Below, in pieces: positions 44,148-52,714 of a stretch of DNA of 64,000 nucleotides. The notes beneath the pieces were generated by a model. The model was not told the origin of the DNA and did no database searches. It saw nothing but the letters and a program-made list of their open reading frames with translations. The stretch is taken from positions 1 through 64,000 of the forward strand of contig NZ_JAHEHX010000001.1 in NCBI RefSeq assembly GCF_024639685.1. The letters are read 5' to 3'. The translations under genes and the position numbers were made by a program. The first letter of the stretch is position 1. Every line of letters starts with the position of its first letter. This stretch comes from Polaribacter sp. (lineage in GTDB: Bacteria; Bacteroidota; Bacteroidia; Flavobacteriales; Flavobacteriaceae).

Positions 44148-46409
44148 TTATTTATAATAGTAAACTCCTGTCCACCTTACATTTTTGTTCTCTAATTTAT
44201 AAGTATGTTCTGTATTTTTATTATTGTCTTTATTTGCTAAAATTAAAACCTTCTCATTACCATCTTTGAAAACTAATTTTACAGCTGTGTAAGATTCATC
44301 ACTAGAAATTACCTCAACTTTAGAAAAGTTACTATAAGCACTTGCTGCAACTTCTTTAACAGGATTGTAAGTTCCATGAGATTCTATTACAGATGCAAAT
44401 GTTGTACTTTGAGTATTGTTCTTTCTAATAATAATTGATGGGTCTTTTCGCAAATTAAATTTAGGATCATTAGCACCAACTCTAGCTAAAATGATCTCAT
44501 CTTTTTTATCTGTAGCAGACGTTAACGTATAAAACCTTCTATTATCTAACCACGTAAATTGAATACTTTCTGAATCTGCAGTTCCGTTACCTTCTTTCCA
44601 AATATGATTATATCCAAACTTATCTCCTAAAGTAGACAACGATTTTGGTACTGTATAATCAAAACTTGTAGCAATAATTTGTCCAAAATAATGGAAAGGT
44701 AAATCGTATTGATTTTTCTTATTTGATTGTAAATTGAAAACATCTACAATAAAAGGTTTTTCTATTGCATCATCTTTAACCATAATTAAAGTTCTGTGCA
44801 TTTCAGTACCTGGATAAGCATTGTTTTCTTTAGCACTTGATATTTGAAAATTAACATTAGATACATCAAAAATGTATTGTTCAGGATGATTTTGGCTACC
44901 TGTTTCAAAATCATATTTATAATGTGAAACACCATTTTGAACAACAGTATTATGAGCTATAGTGTGTTTAGCATAGGTTTTATTTTCTTTTAAATAACCT
45001 CCACCATTTTTTTGCTCAACATTTACAAAACGCGATAAACCATAGTCTTGTAAAACCTCATCTCCATTTTCATAAAATGAAAATGATAGTTTATCATAAT
45101 GTCCGTGACTTAAACCTTGGGCAGCATATTTGTATACTAAAGCCATAGTTTCTTCTTCATTGTTATAACGTAAAATTCCTATTCCACCTTCATCACCTTT
45201 AGAACCATCTGATAAGATCATAGATTCTTTTACAAATGGTTGTTCTTTATTTGCCTTTAAATCTTGTGCCACTTTTAAACCTGTTGCATCCAATTGAACT
45301 GTTCCTTGTTTTTTTGCAACAGACAATAGTCTAGCATCTTGAGAACCATAATAATATGCAATATCTACTGCAGACACTAAAGAAGATGTGTAATAAGACA
45401 TCCCTTTTTGACCATCATTTAATGGAAAAAATTCTCCATTTGCGTCTGTTAAGTTCAATAAAGCATCAACAGCCTTTATTAAAACACCGTCTTTGTACTC
45501 GAATATTTTTAAGTCTGGTTTTTTATTTTCTAAAGCTTCAGCAAAAATTAAAAAAGGATACATTGCATATCTTTGATAATAAGGTCCTTCTGTATAAAAT
45601 CCGTCAGGTGAGAATGGCGAATCTACATTTGCCAAAAATCCTGCTTTACCTTCTTTATCATAAATAAAACCACCATCATTATCTTTCTCATTCAAATCTA
45701 CGTCACCTTTATCTAAACCATATAAAGATCTGTTGATAAGTTCTTCATCATCCATAACTAAACCAATCATACCAACAGCAACATTACCCCAGGTAGAATG
45801 GTTATGCACTCTATTAAAATACTTTGGGTTTTTTACTGATAAAAAATCGGCATAAGGTCTAAATAAATTTTTATTTAAATATTCTGTTTGCTCTTTTGGT
45901 AACCAATCATAAATACAATCGTAAGCTTGACTCGTATATACTAACCAATTAGAATCGTTTAAACATTGCCAAAAGAACTTACCTGTTGCATAACTTCTAG
46001 GCTCTGGATGTGTATCAAAAGTTGGAAAAATCTTAGCATATGCTAACAACATATCTCTTACAAAAATTGCATATTTTTCATCTTCTAAAAGCTGAAATAG
46101 TACTCCTGCTTTCTGCATGTTTGCATAATTTAATTTATGCTGAGTATGGGTATAACCACCAGCCATATCTTTTGGTATTGGCACATCTATACCTTTATCT
46201 ATTGCAGCATCTACCTCCTTTATTGCTAAAGCTAATGTTTCATCAAAAATAGGAATAGCTCCTAGTTGAGATTTGATTTCGCTCACTCCTTGTGAAGTTA
46301 AAATTAAATTAGGATGCTTTTTGTTTTCTAAATTAGTAATATCTGACGCCTCTTTTGAACACGCACTAAATAATAAGAATATAATAAAGATTTTAGCGAT
46401 TTTATACAT
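44148..46409 (-). CDS. PL17 oligoalginate lyase lipoprotein
   Basis: 753 residues. Lipoprotein signal with lipobox FSAC. The N-terminal (alpha/alpha) toroid contains FNRVHNHSTWGNVAVGM (the Asn-His pair used in PL17 catalysis) and EGPYYQRYAMYPF (Tyr), and the C-terminal beta-sandwich contains GLSHGHYDKLSF, the heparinase II/III block. Length and motifs match PL17 exolyases such as Alg17C, which release unsaturated monosaccharides. It is paired with kdgF downstream. Confidence 0.92.
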   Translation of the reverse strand: MYKIAKIFIIFLLFSACSKEASDITNLENKKHPNLILTSQGVSEIKSQLGAIPIFDETLALAIKEVDAAIDKGIDVPIPKDMAGGYTHTQHKLNYANMQKAGVLFQLLEDEKYAIFVRDMLLAYAKIFPTFDTHPEPRSYATGKFFWQCLNDSNWLVYTSQAYDCIYDWLPKEQTEYLNKNLFRPYADFLSVKNPKYFNRVHNHSTWGNVAVGMIGLVMDDEELINRSLYGLDKGDVDLNEKDNDGGFIYDKEGKAGFLANVDSPFSPDGFYTEGPYYQRYAMYPFLIFAEALENKKPDLKIFEYKDGVLIKAVDALLNLTDANGEFFPLNDGQKGMSYYTSSLVSAVDIAYYYGSQDARLLSVAKKQGTVQLDATGLKVAQDLKANKEQPFVKESMILSDGSKGDEGGIGILRYNNEEETMALVYKYAAQGLSHGHYDKLSFSFYENGDEVLQDYGLSRFVNVEQKNGGGYLKENKTYAKHTIAHNTVVQNGVSHYKYDFETGSQNHPEQYIFDVSNVNFQISSAKENNAYPGTEMHRTLIMVKDDAIEKPFIVDVFNLQSNKKNQYDLPFHYFGQIIATSFDYTVPKSLSTLGDKFGYNHIWKEGNGTADSESIQFTWLDNRRFYTLTSATDKKDEIILARVGANDPKFNLRKDPSIIIRKNNTQSTTFASVIESHGTYNPVKEVAASAYSNFSKVEVISSDESYTAVKLVFKDGNEKVLILANKDNNKNTEHTYKLENKNVRWTGVYYYK

Positions 46410-46593
46410 TAATGACTGATTTAAATTTTATTTAGGAGTAAGAAATTAAGTTTCTATAATTTTAAAGTAAAGTTTTAAAAAACTCCTAGGTGTTTTTTTT
46501 ATAAAGTGTTTAGTGCAAATAAATATGAATTATCAAAATTTATTTAAGTTAAATTAAATATTTGATTAATAAGATATTAAATTATTACATTTT

Positions 46594-47358
46594 TTACATA
46601 TTATAAACCCCTCCATTAATATCTAAAGTTGCTCCTGTAATAAAACCATCGAATTCTGAAGCTAAATATAAAACTGCACGTGCAACATCATCTGGATTAC
46701 CTGCTCTTTCTATTGGAATACCAGCAATTGTATTTGCTGCAGATTCTTTAGTAGTGTGAGTATCATGAAATAAGGTTCCTAAAATTAAACCTGGAGCAAC
46801 AGCATTTACTCTAATACCTTTTGCACCATACTCTGTTGCTAACGCTCTTGTGAATGTTAAAATAGCTCCTTTACTTGTTGCGTAGGCTAAAGAACCTGGA
46901 TGCCCTCCTTTTCTACCAGCCAAAGATGCTAAATTTACAATACTACTGTTTGCGTTTTTAGATAAATAAGGTTCTGCAGCTCTTGTAACTAACATCATAG
47001 AAGTTAAATTAATGTCCATGACCTTATGCCAAAAATCAGTTGGCATATCTTCTAATAAATTTCTTGCCACTAAAGAACCTGCATTATTTATTAAGATATC
47101 TAGACCTCCTAAAGCATTTATAGTTTCCTCAATTAAATGGTTTGCATCCTCATCTTTTGTTAAATCGCCCTTTACAGCAACTGCTTTTACTTTTTTAGTT
47201 TTTGCTAATTCCACTAATTCATTTGCTGTGTCTGCACTAGAAAAATAATGAATTGCAACATTAGCTCCTTGAGCTATAAAATGTTTAGTTATGGCTTCTC
47301 CTATACCTTGTGCACCTGCTGTAATTAATACATTTTTTCCTGCTAATTTCGTATTCAT
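46594..47358 (-). CDS. SDR oxidoreductase, second candidate DEH or ketoacid reductase (NADPH-type)
   Basis: 254 residues. Rossmann TAGAQGIGE, NNAGS, catalytic Ser in NLASLAG and YATSK. The second strand ends in AIHYFSSADTAN, without an acidic residue, which favours NADPH. It sits 13 bases after a PL7 gene at the end of the module with gnd and the Nramp-like transporter. DEH reduction is the default guess; a 5-ketogluconate or other ketoaldonate reductase is the alternative, given gntK nearby. Confidence 0.8.
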   Translation of the reverse strand: MNTKLAGKNVLITAGAQGIGEAITKHFIAQGANVAIHYFSSADTANELVELAKTKKVKAVAVKGDLTKDEDANHLIEETINALGGLDILINNAGSLVARNLLEDMPTDFWHKVMDINLTSMMLVTRAAEPYLSKNANSSIVNLASLAGRKGGHPGSLAYATSKGAILTFTRALATEYGAKGIRVNAVAPGLILGTLFHDTHTTKESAANTIAGIPIERAGNPDDVARAVLYLASEFDGFITGATLDINGGVYNM

Positions 47359-47371
47359 GTCTCTTAATAAA

Positions 47372-48472
47372 TTATTTTACTTTATCATTTTTTGAAAAAT
47401 AGCCTTCGTTAGAAACTACATTTTCACTGATTTTTAAACTTCCAGATTTAAACCAAACTTCTACATAATTTCCTGTTTCATATTGTTTTGCAACATCTCC
47501 ATTAAAAGTTTCTGCACCTGAACACCAATTTTTATTTACCTCTGGTAATTTTCCATTAGTTTGATTATAAGCACCTAGTTTAAAAAAACATCCTTCACCT
47601 TCATAAGCATTTTTACGCTCTACTCCATCTTGACCTATAGAAAAAAACAACTTCTTGGTTTGTTGAGGAATTTCTGCTTTAGTAGTGTATTCGGATTCAA
47701 TTAAATTCTTTGTAAAGGTTTTTGTTTCATGATTATCGCTCTTAAAGGTTAAGTGCATCATACCTTCTTTTACTTCAACTTCGTAGGTAAATTCCTCCCC
47801 TAAAGCAATTCCGTCTTTTGGTTCAGTTGGAACTTTATTTGCTGATGGACCAACTACTGAAAAATCATGACCCCAAACTGCAGTAGAAAAATCCCATCTA
47901 CCAGAATTATCATCACCTTTTGTATTAATTTCATAATGCCAAAAAACAGAGCCTTTTGTATGACCAGGATAAATTTTATAAAAAATTTTTAAAGGTTCAT
48001 TCTCATGCTTATCTGCACTATGAATTTGACCAACAACAACAGAATGTGTTGCAGCAACTGTTTCATCTCCAGTAGCAGAAACATTCATCACCTTTAAAGT
48101 AGCAGTCATTTTTTCATCTGCTTTTTTAGGATACCACTTTTTTAACTGTGCTAATTCTGTTCTTGTGTTATTTGATGTTCCATGAGTATTACCTCCATTT
48201 GGCGCTTTAAAAACAACCCAATTATCATCACTTTCAGTTTGCGTATAGAAATACTCTTTATTTTCGAAATTGGTTGGAATACCAACATTAGAACCATCAC
48301 CCAAAATAAGTTTCCAATGCTGAAAAAATGGAATAACATCACTTGCGTAAACTGTTTCTGTTTCTTTTACATCTTGTGTTTTCTCTGGGGATTTTTTACA
48401 ACTGATAGTAGTTAGAAAAATAGCTAAAAAGCCAACAAATACTTTAGAAGAGTGTTTTTTATATAAATTCAT
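47372..48472 (-). CDS. PL7 alginate lyase lipoprotein (copy 1)
   Basis: 366 residues. Lipobox TISC then KKSPEK. The beta-jelly-roll motifs are NTRTELAQ, VVGQIHSAD (the QIH variant, associated with activity on G-containing blocks) and FFKLGAYNQ. It depolymerises alginate as an endolyase outside the cell. It is a paralogue of the PL7 at 51674, sharing long stretches such as DVIPF, HENEPLKI and PGHTKGSVFW. Confidence 0.93.
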   Translation of the reverse strand: MNLYKKHSSKVFVGFLAIFLTTISCKKSPEKTQDVKETETVYASDVIPFFQHWKLILGDGSNVGIPTNFENKEYFYTQTESDDNWVVFKAPNGGNTHGTSNNTRTELAQLKKWYPKKADEKMTATLKVMNVSATGDETVAATHSVVVGQIHSADKHENEPLKIFYKIYPGHTKGSVFWHYEINTKGDDNSGRWDFSTAVWGHDFSVVGPSANKVPTEPKDGIALGEEFTYEVEVKEGMMHLTFKSDNHETKTFTKNLIESEYTTKAEIPQQTKKLFFSIGQDGVERKNAYEGEGCFFKLGAYNQTNGKLPEVNKNWCSGAETFNGDVAKQYETGNYVEVWFKSGSLKISENVVSNEGYFSKNDKVK

Positions 48473-48488
48473 AATTTTTGTTTTATCA

Positions 48489-49763
48489 TTAAAAATAATC
48501 GAGTAATGCTAATATTCCATTGTAAGAAATTACTAAGGAGAAAAATAGAGCTGCATACATACCAACGTAAACACCTTTGTTAGTTTTGTAGGTTTTCATC
48601 ACCTTTTTACTACTTAGTAAAATAATGATACCTAAGATGACTAAAGGCAATACAAATACATTAAATACTTGAGATAATATTTGAACCTCAATAGGGTTTG
48701 CTCCAAAAGCTGGCCCAATTAAAGCAACTAAACATGCTATAGCAGTTACAATTCTAAATTGTTTAGAACTAGTATCTAAAATACCAGATTGATAATCTGC
48801 AATTAACAAAGGTGCAATTAGCAAACATGGAAATATAGATGATAAACCAGCACTTAACGCTCCAAAAAAGAAGATGGTTACAGCCCATTTACCAGCAACA
48901 GGTTCTAGCGTATTTGCCATATCTAAAACATGTGTTACTTCTTTACCTTCGTAAAATAAAGCACCAGCTGCAACAGCCATAATTGTTCCACTAATTACAA
49001 AAATTAAAATAGCTGCTGTTATTGAATCTTTCTTTTGTTGGTTTAGATTCTTAATCGTCCAACCTTTACCTTTTACAAATAATGGTCTAGATAAAAATGT
49101 GGCTGCTGCCATTGTTGTACCTACAAAAGCAGCTACTAACATTTTACCTCCTGGAACATCTGGAATTGTAGGTATAAAACCTTTAATAACATCTGCAGAT
49201 AAAGGCTGTACCATAAATAAAGATAGGATAAAGGACAAGCCCATTAAACTTACAAAAATGACTAAAATCTTTTCAAAAAAAGTGTACTTACCTACCAACG
49301 TCAACAGGTAAAAAACTACAATAACTATAATAGCAGTTGCTAATACAGTTTCGTATTTATAAGCAATTAAATCAGGAAAATTAAGTGATAGAATTTCGAA
49401 AATAATATTGGCAGATATTCCTAAAATACCCATAAGCGAATTCCATTGCCCAAAAGTAATTCCTATAATAATTGCAATGGCTAAAGGTTTACCGAATTTT
49501 AAATGTTTTTTAAACCCAAAAAGTGCAGTTTCACAAGTTATTAAAGCAAAATTACCATAAGCAAACATTAAAACTCCGGAGAACAAACAACTTAAAAAAA
49601 GCACCCATAACAATTGCATATTAAATTTACTACCTGCAACAATCATAGAAGTTACACTACCTGTACCAATTGTATAACCAATTGCAAAAATACCTGGGCC
49701 AAAACCCAATACAACTGCAATTATTCGTTTTAAAAGTGATTTTTTGTTGATGGTTGTTGACAT
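48489..49763 (-). CDS. Nramp-superfamily transporter without metal-binding motifs
   Basis: 424 residues, eleven to twelve hydrophobic helices, with the Nramp fold at the start (LGFGPGIFAIGYTIGTGSVT). In true Nramp proteins helix 1 carries DPGN and helix 6 carries MPH. Here the same places read GTGS (33-36) and AAAT (219-222), so the Asp, Asn, Met and His ligands of Mn/Fe are all lost. A divalent metal is therefore an unlikely cargo. It lies between gnd (20-base gap) and a PL7 gene (16 bases) in an alginate locus, suggesting an organic acid or sugar acid cargo (inference). Confidence 0.85.
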   Translation of the reverse strand: MSTTINKKSLLKRIIAVVLGFGPGIFAIGYTIGTGSVTSMIVAGSKFNMQLLWVLFLSCLFSGVLMFAYGNFALITCETALFGFKKHLKFGKPLAIAIIIGITFGQWNSLMGILGISANIIFEILSLNFPDLIAYKYETVLATAIIVIVVFYLLTLVGKYTFFEKILVIFVSLMGLSFILSLFMVQPLSADVIKGFIPTIPDVPGGKMLVAAFVGTTMAAATFLSRPLFVKGKGWTIKNLNQQKKDSITAAILIFVISGTIMAVAAGALFYEGKEVTHVLDMANTLEPVAGKWAVTIFFFGALSAGLSSIFPCLLIAPLLIADYQSGILDTSSKQFRIVTAIACLVALIGPAFGANPIEVQILSQVFNVFVLPLVILGIIILLSSKKVMKTYKTNKGVYVGMYAALFFSLVISYNGILALLDYF

Positions 49764-49783
49764 CGATTTTTAGTTAAAAGTTA

Positions 49784-51184
49784 TTAAATCCAATTTGTGT
49801 GATAAAACTTACCTGAAGCATCATCTGTTCTTTGATATGTATGTGCGCCAAAATAATCTCTTTGTGCTTGTATAATATTTGCTGATGAATTTTGTGAAGT
49901 AATTCCGTTAAAAAATTGCAGTGCTTCACTTAAGGCAGGAGTTGTAACATCACTCAAAACACAATCTGCAACTACTCTTTTTATTGATGGTTTACAATCA
50001 ATAATCATTTCTGTAATTTTTGAATGTGATAAAACAGCATTCGTTTCTTTAAAAATGCCTACTAATTCTTCCATTAAAGAAGATCTAATGATGCAACCAT
50101 TTGTCCATATTCTTGCTATTTCACTTAAATTAAGACTCCAATTTAATTTCTCAGAAGCTTCATGTATCAATTTAAAACCTTGATAGTGATTGATGATTCT
50201 TGCAAACTGATATGCCTTTAGCAAATCTTCATCTGCCAAATTTAAACGCGAAACCGATTTTTTGGTAAATTGTTGATGCAATTGCACTCTTTCTTCCTTA
50301 TAGAATGAAATATATCTTGAAAATAATGCTGAAGCTATTAGCGTATTTGGCACTCCTAATTCTGCTGATGCAATCGCAGCCCAATTACCTGTACCTTTAT
50401 TACCAGCTTTGTCTAATATTTGATTCACCAACCAAACACCACCTTCTTTTTTCCTAAAAATATCAGCAGTAATTTCTAATAAATAACTATTTGCATCGCC
50501 TTTAAAACTATCTAAAGTAGTAGCAATTTCATCTGGATTTTTACCTTTATGTTTTAGAATGGTAGCTACTTCTGCCAATAATTGCATTTCTACATATTCA
50601 ATTCCATTATGCACCATTTTTATAAATTGGCCACTTCCTTCTGGACCAATGTATGTGCAACAAGGTAAATTGTTTTTGTCTTTAGCAGCAATGGTTTCTA
50701 AAAATTGATAAACATCATCATATGCTTCTTTTGTTCCACTAGACATAATTGATGGCCCTTTTAAAGCACCTTCTTCACCACCCGAAACTCCTGTTCCAAT
50801 AAACTGAATTCCTTTTGTTTGTAAATAATCAAATCGTTCTTTAGTTTTCTTGTAGTTTGAGTTTCCTCCATCAATAATAATATCATTTTCTGATAAATAG
50901 GGCAACATACTATCTATTACAACATCTATTGTTTTGCCAGCATTTACCATTAACATTATCTTTTTTGGTGATGCTAAAGAAGCTACAAATTCCTCCACAT
51001 TATCAAAAGCCTTTGCATTCTTTAGCTCTTGGTATTCTGCTTTAAAATTTTTAGCAACATCTACCTCAAGTTCATCTACATGTCTGTTAAACAAAGAAAT
51101 TTTAAATCCTTTTTGGGCTAAGTTTCTACTTAGACTTTTACCCATAACTCCTAAACCAAAAAGTCCGAAATCAGATTTACTCAT
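49784..51184 (-). CDS. gnd: 6-phosphogluconate dehydrogenase (decarboxylating)
   Basis: 466 residues, standard length. NADP-binding FGLGVMGKSLSRNLAQKG, substrate block GVSGGEEGALKGPSIM, catalytic Lys in FIKMVHNGIEY, and the C-terminal QRDYFGAHTYQR. It converts 6-phosphogluconate to ribulose 5-phosphate, CO2 and NADPH. It overlaps gntK by 8 bases, so the two are translationally coupled. This is not a usual member of alginate loci. Confidence 0.94.
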   Translation of the reverse strand: MSKSDFGLFGLGVMGKSLSRNLAQKGFKISLFNRHVDELEVDVAKNFKAEYQELKNAKAFDNVEEFVASLASPKKIMLMVNAGKTIDVVIDSMLPYLSENDIIIDGGNSNYKKTKERFDYLQTKGIQFIGTGVSGGEEGALKGPSIMSSGTKEAYDDVYQFLETIAAKDKNNLPCCTYIGPEGSGQFIKMVHNGIEYVEMQLLAEVATILKHKGKNPDEIATTLDSFKGDANSYLLEITADIFRKKEGGVWLVNQILDKAGNKGTGNWAAIASAELGVPNTLIASALFSRYISFYKEERVQLHQQFTKKSVSRLNLADEDLLKAYQFARIINHYQGFKLIHEASEKLNWSLNLSEIARIWTNGCIIRSSLMEELVGIFKETNAVLSHSKITEMIIDCKPSIKRVVADCVLSDVTTPALSEALQFFNGITSQNSSANIIQAQRDYFGAHTYQRTDDASGKFYHTNWI

Positions 51185-51668
51185 GAGGTTGATTTTTAAT
51201 AATTTCTATAATTTTATTTGGTGATAAATCCACTGAAATTTCTATTGCGTTTTTTGGTTTCTCTAAAATATCGAACTGCGATTGTAATAAAGCTATTGGC
51301 ATAAAATGACCTGCTCTTCTTTGTACTCTTTTCTGAATTAAATCAAAAGAACCTTGAAGATGAATCCAAAGTGTTTTATCACTCAAACTATTATTTAAAA
51401 TATCTCGATATTTTTGCTTTAAAGCAGAACAGACAATTACACAACTATTATTTTTTAGTTCGGCTATTGCTAGCTTATTCAAGCTTTCTAACCAACCTTG
51501 TCTATCAACACCTGTTAAAGGTTTTCCTTCAGACATTTTCTGAATATTTTGCTGTGGATGAAAATCATCACCATCAAAAAAAGGAATGTCTAAATCTTGA
51601 GCTAGTAATTTACCAATGGTGCTTTTACCTGAACCAGAAACACCCATTATATAGTATACTTTGTTCAC
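51177..51668 (-). CDS. gntK: Gluconokinase (GntK type)
   Basis: 163 residues. P-loop MGVSGSGKST, then FFDGDDFHP, GKPLTGVDRQGWL, ALKQKYRDIL and GHFMPIALLQSQFDILE, all typical of GntK rather than of KDG kinases (which are PfkB proteins of about 310 residues). It phosphorylates gluconate to 6-phosphogluconate, the substrate of the coupled gnd product. It lies 5 bases after a PL7 gene. Confidence 0.93.
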   Translation of the reverse strand: MNKVYYIMGVSGSGKSTIGKLLAQDLDIPFFDGDDFHPQQNIQKMSEGKPLTGVDRQGWLESLNKLAIAELKNNSCVIVCSALKQKYRDILNNSLSDKTLWIHLQGSFDLIQKRVQRRAGHFMPIALLQSQFDILEKPKNAIEISVDLSPNKIIEIIKNQPHE

Positions 51669-51673
51669 CTTTT

Positions 51674-52696
51674 CTACTCTAAAGGATTGGTGCTTATACC
51701 AACAGTTGCTTCTTTAAACCAAACCTCTGCATAACTACCATTTTCATATTGCTTATTGATATTTCCACCATAAACTTCTGAATTGGTACTTTTAGCATTA
51801 GCTTGATTGTAAGCCCCTTGTTTAAAGTAATTTATTTCTCCTGCATACGCTATTTCACGTTCTACACCACCTCCTTTTTCTCTATTCGCATAAACTCTTT
51901 TTACTTGATCTGGAACTAGTGCTCTTGTTGTAAATTCAGACTTTACTAAACTCTTTACAAACTTTACAGTTTCATGATTTTCACTTGTAAAAGTTAAATA
52001 CATAATGCCTTCGTAAACATTAACTTCATAGCAAAACTCTTCTCCAAGTTCAATTCCATTTTCAGGTTCTTCAGGATAATCTGTAGGTGTTTTACCAACA
52101 ACAGAAAAATCATGACCCCAAACCGCAGTTGAGTAATCAAATCTACCAATGTTATCTCCTTCTGTATTTATTTCATAGTTCCAAAAAACAGAACCTTTGG
52201 TATGCCCTGGAAATTTCTTGTAATAGATTTTTAACGGCTCATTTTCATGACCTTCATCACTATGAATTTGACCTATAACTACTGAAAAAGAAGAGGCTGA
52301 ATTTGCATCTCCTGTAGTAGAAACGTGCATCACTTTTAAAGTACCTGTTAGCTTACCTCCTTCTTCTGAAATCCAATGACGTTTTTCGCCTAATTCTGTT
52401 CTTGTATTGCTAGATGTTCTAGAAGTTATGCCCGAATTTGGTGTTTTATAAACCACCCAATCTGCAACAGCATCTGATTCTACATAAAAGAAATTATCTT
52501 TTTGAAATTTAACTAAACTATCTGAACGAGTTCCATCTCCTAGAAGAATTTTCCATTTGTCCATAAACGGAATTACATCATTTGGATATTTAATTGCAGT
52601 TTCTTTTCCTGAAACTTGATTTTCTGATTTTGCCTGATTTTTTTTACAAGCAGTAACCATTAAAATTATAAGTGAAACTATAAGTAATCTTTTCAT
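51674..52696 (-). CDS. PL7 alginate lyase lipoprotein (copy 2)
   Basis: 340 residues. Lipobox VTAC then KKNQ. Motifs NTRTELGEKRHW, VIGQIHSDEGH (QIH) and YFKQGAYNQ are complete. Clearly paralogous to the PL7 at 47372 but without its longer tail. It is an endolyase that follows the PL6 gene by 18 bases and precedes gntK. Confidence 0.93.
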   Translation of the reverse strand: MKRLLIVSLIILMVTACKKNQAKSENQVSGKETAIKYPNDVIPFMDKWKILLGDGTRSDSLVKFQKDNFFYVESDAVADWVVYKTPNSGITSRTSSNTRTELGEKRHWISEEGGKLTGTLKVMHVSTTGDANSASSFSVVIGQIHSDEGHENEPLKIYYKKFPGHTKGSVFWNYEINTEGDNIGRFDYSTAVWGHDFSVVGKTPTDYPEEPENGIELGEEFCYEVNVYEGIMYLTFTSENHETVKFVKSLVKSEFTTRALVPDQVKRVYANREKGGGVEREIAYAGEINYFKQGAYNQANAKSTNSEVYGGNINKQYENGSYAEVWFKEATVGISTNPLE

Positions 52697-52714
52697 CCTT
52701 TTTAGAATTTACTA

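Noticed and set aside
48489..49763. Calling this gene a Mn/Fe transporter MntH
   Set aside because: The DPGN and MPH metal-binding motifs are replaced by GTGS and AAAT.
51177..51668. Calling this gene the KDG kinase of the alginate route
   Set aside because: KDG kinases are PfkB proteins of about 310 residues; this is a 163-residue P-loop GntK with complete family motifs.
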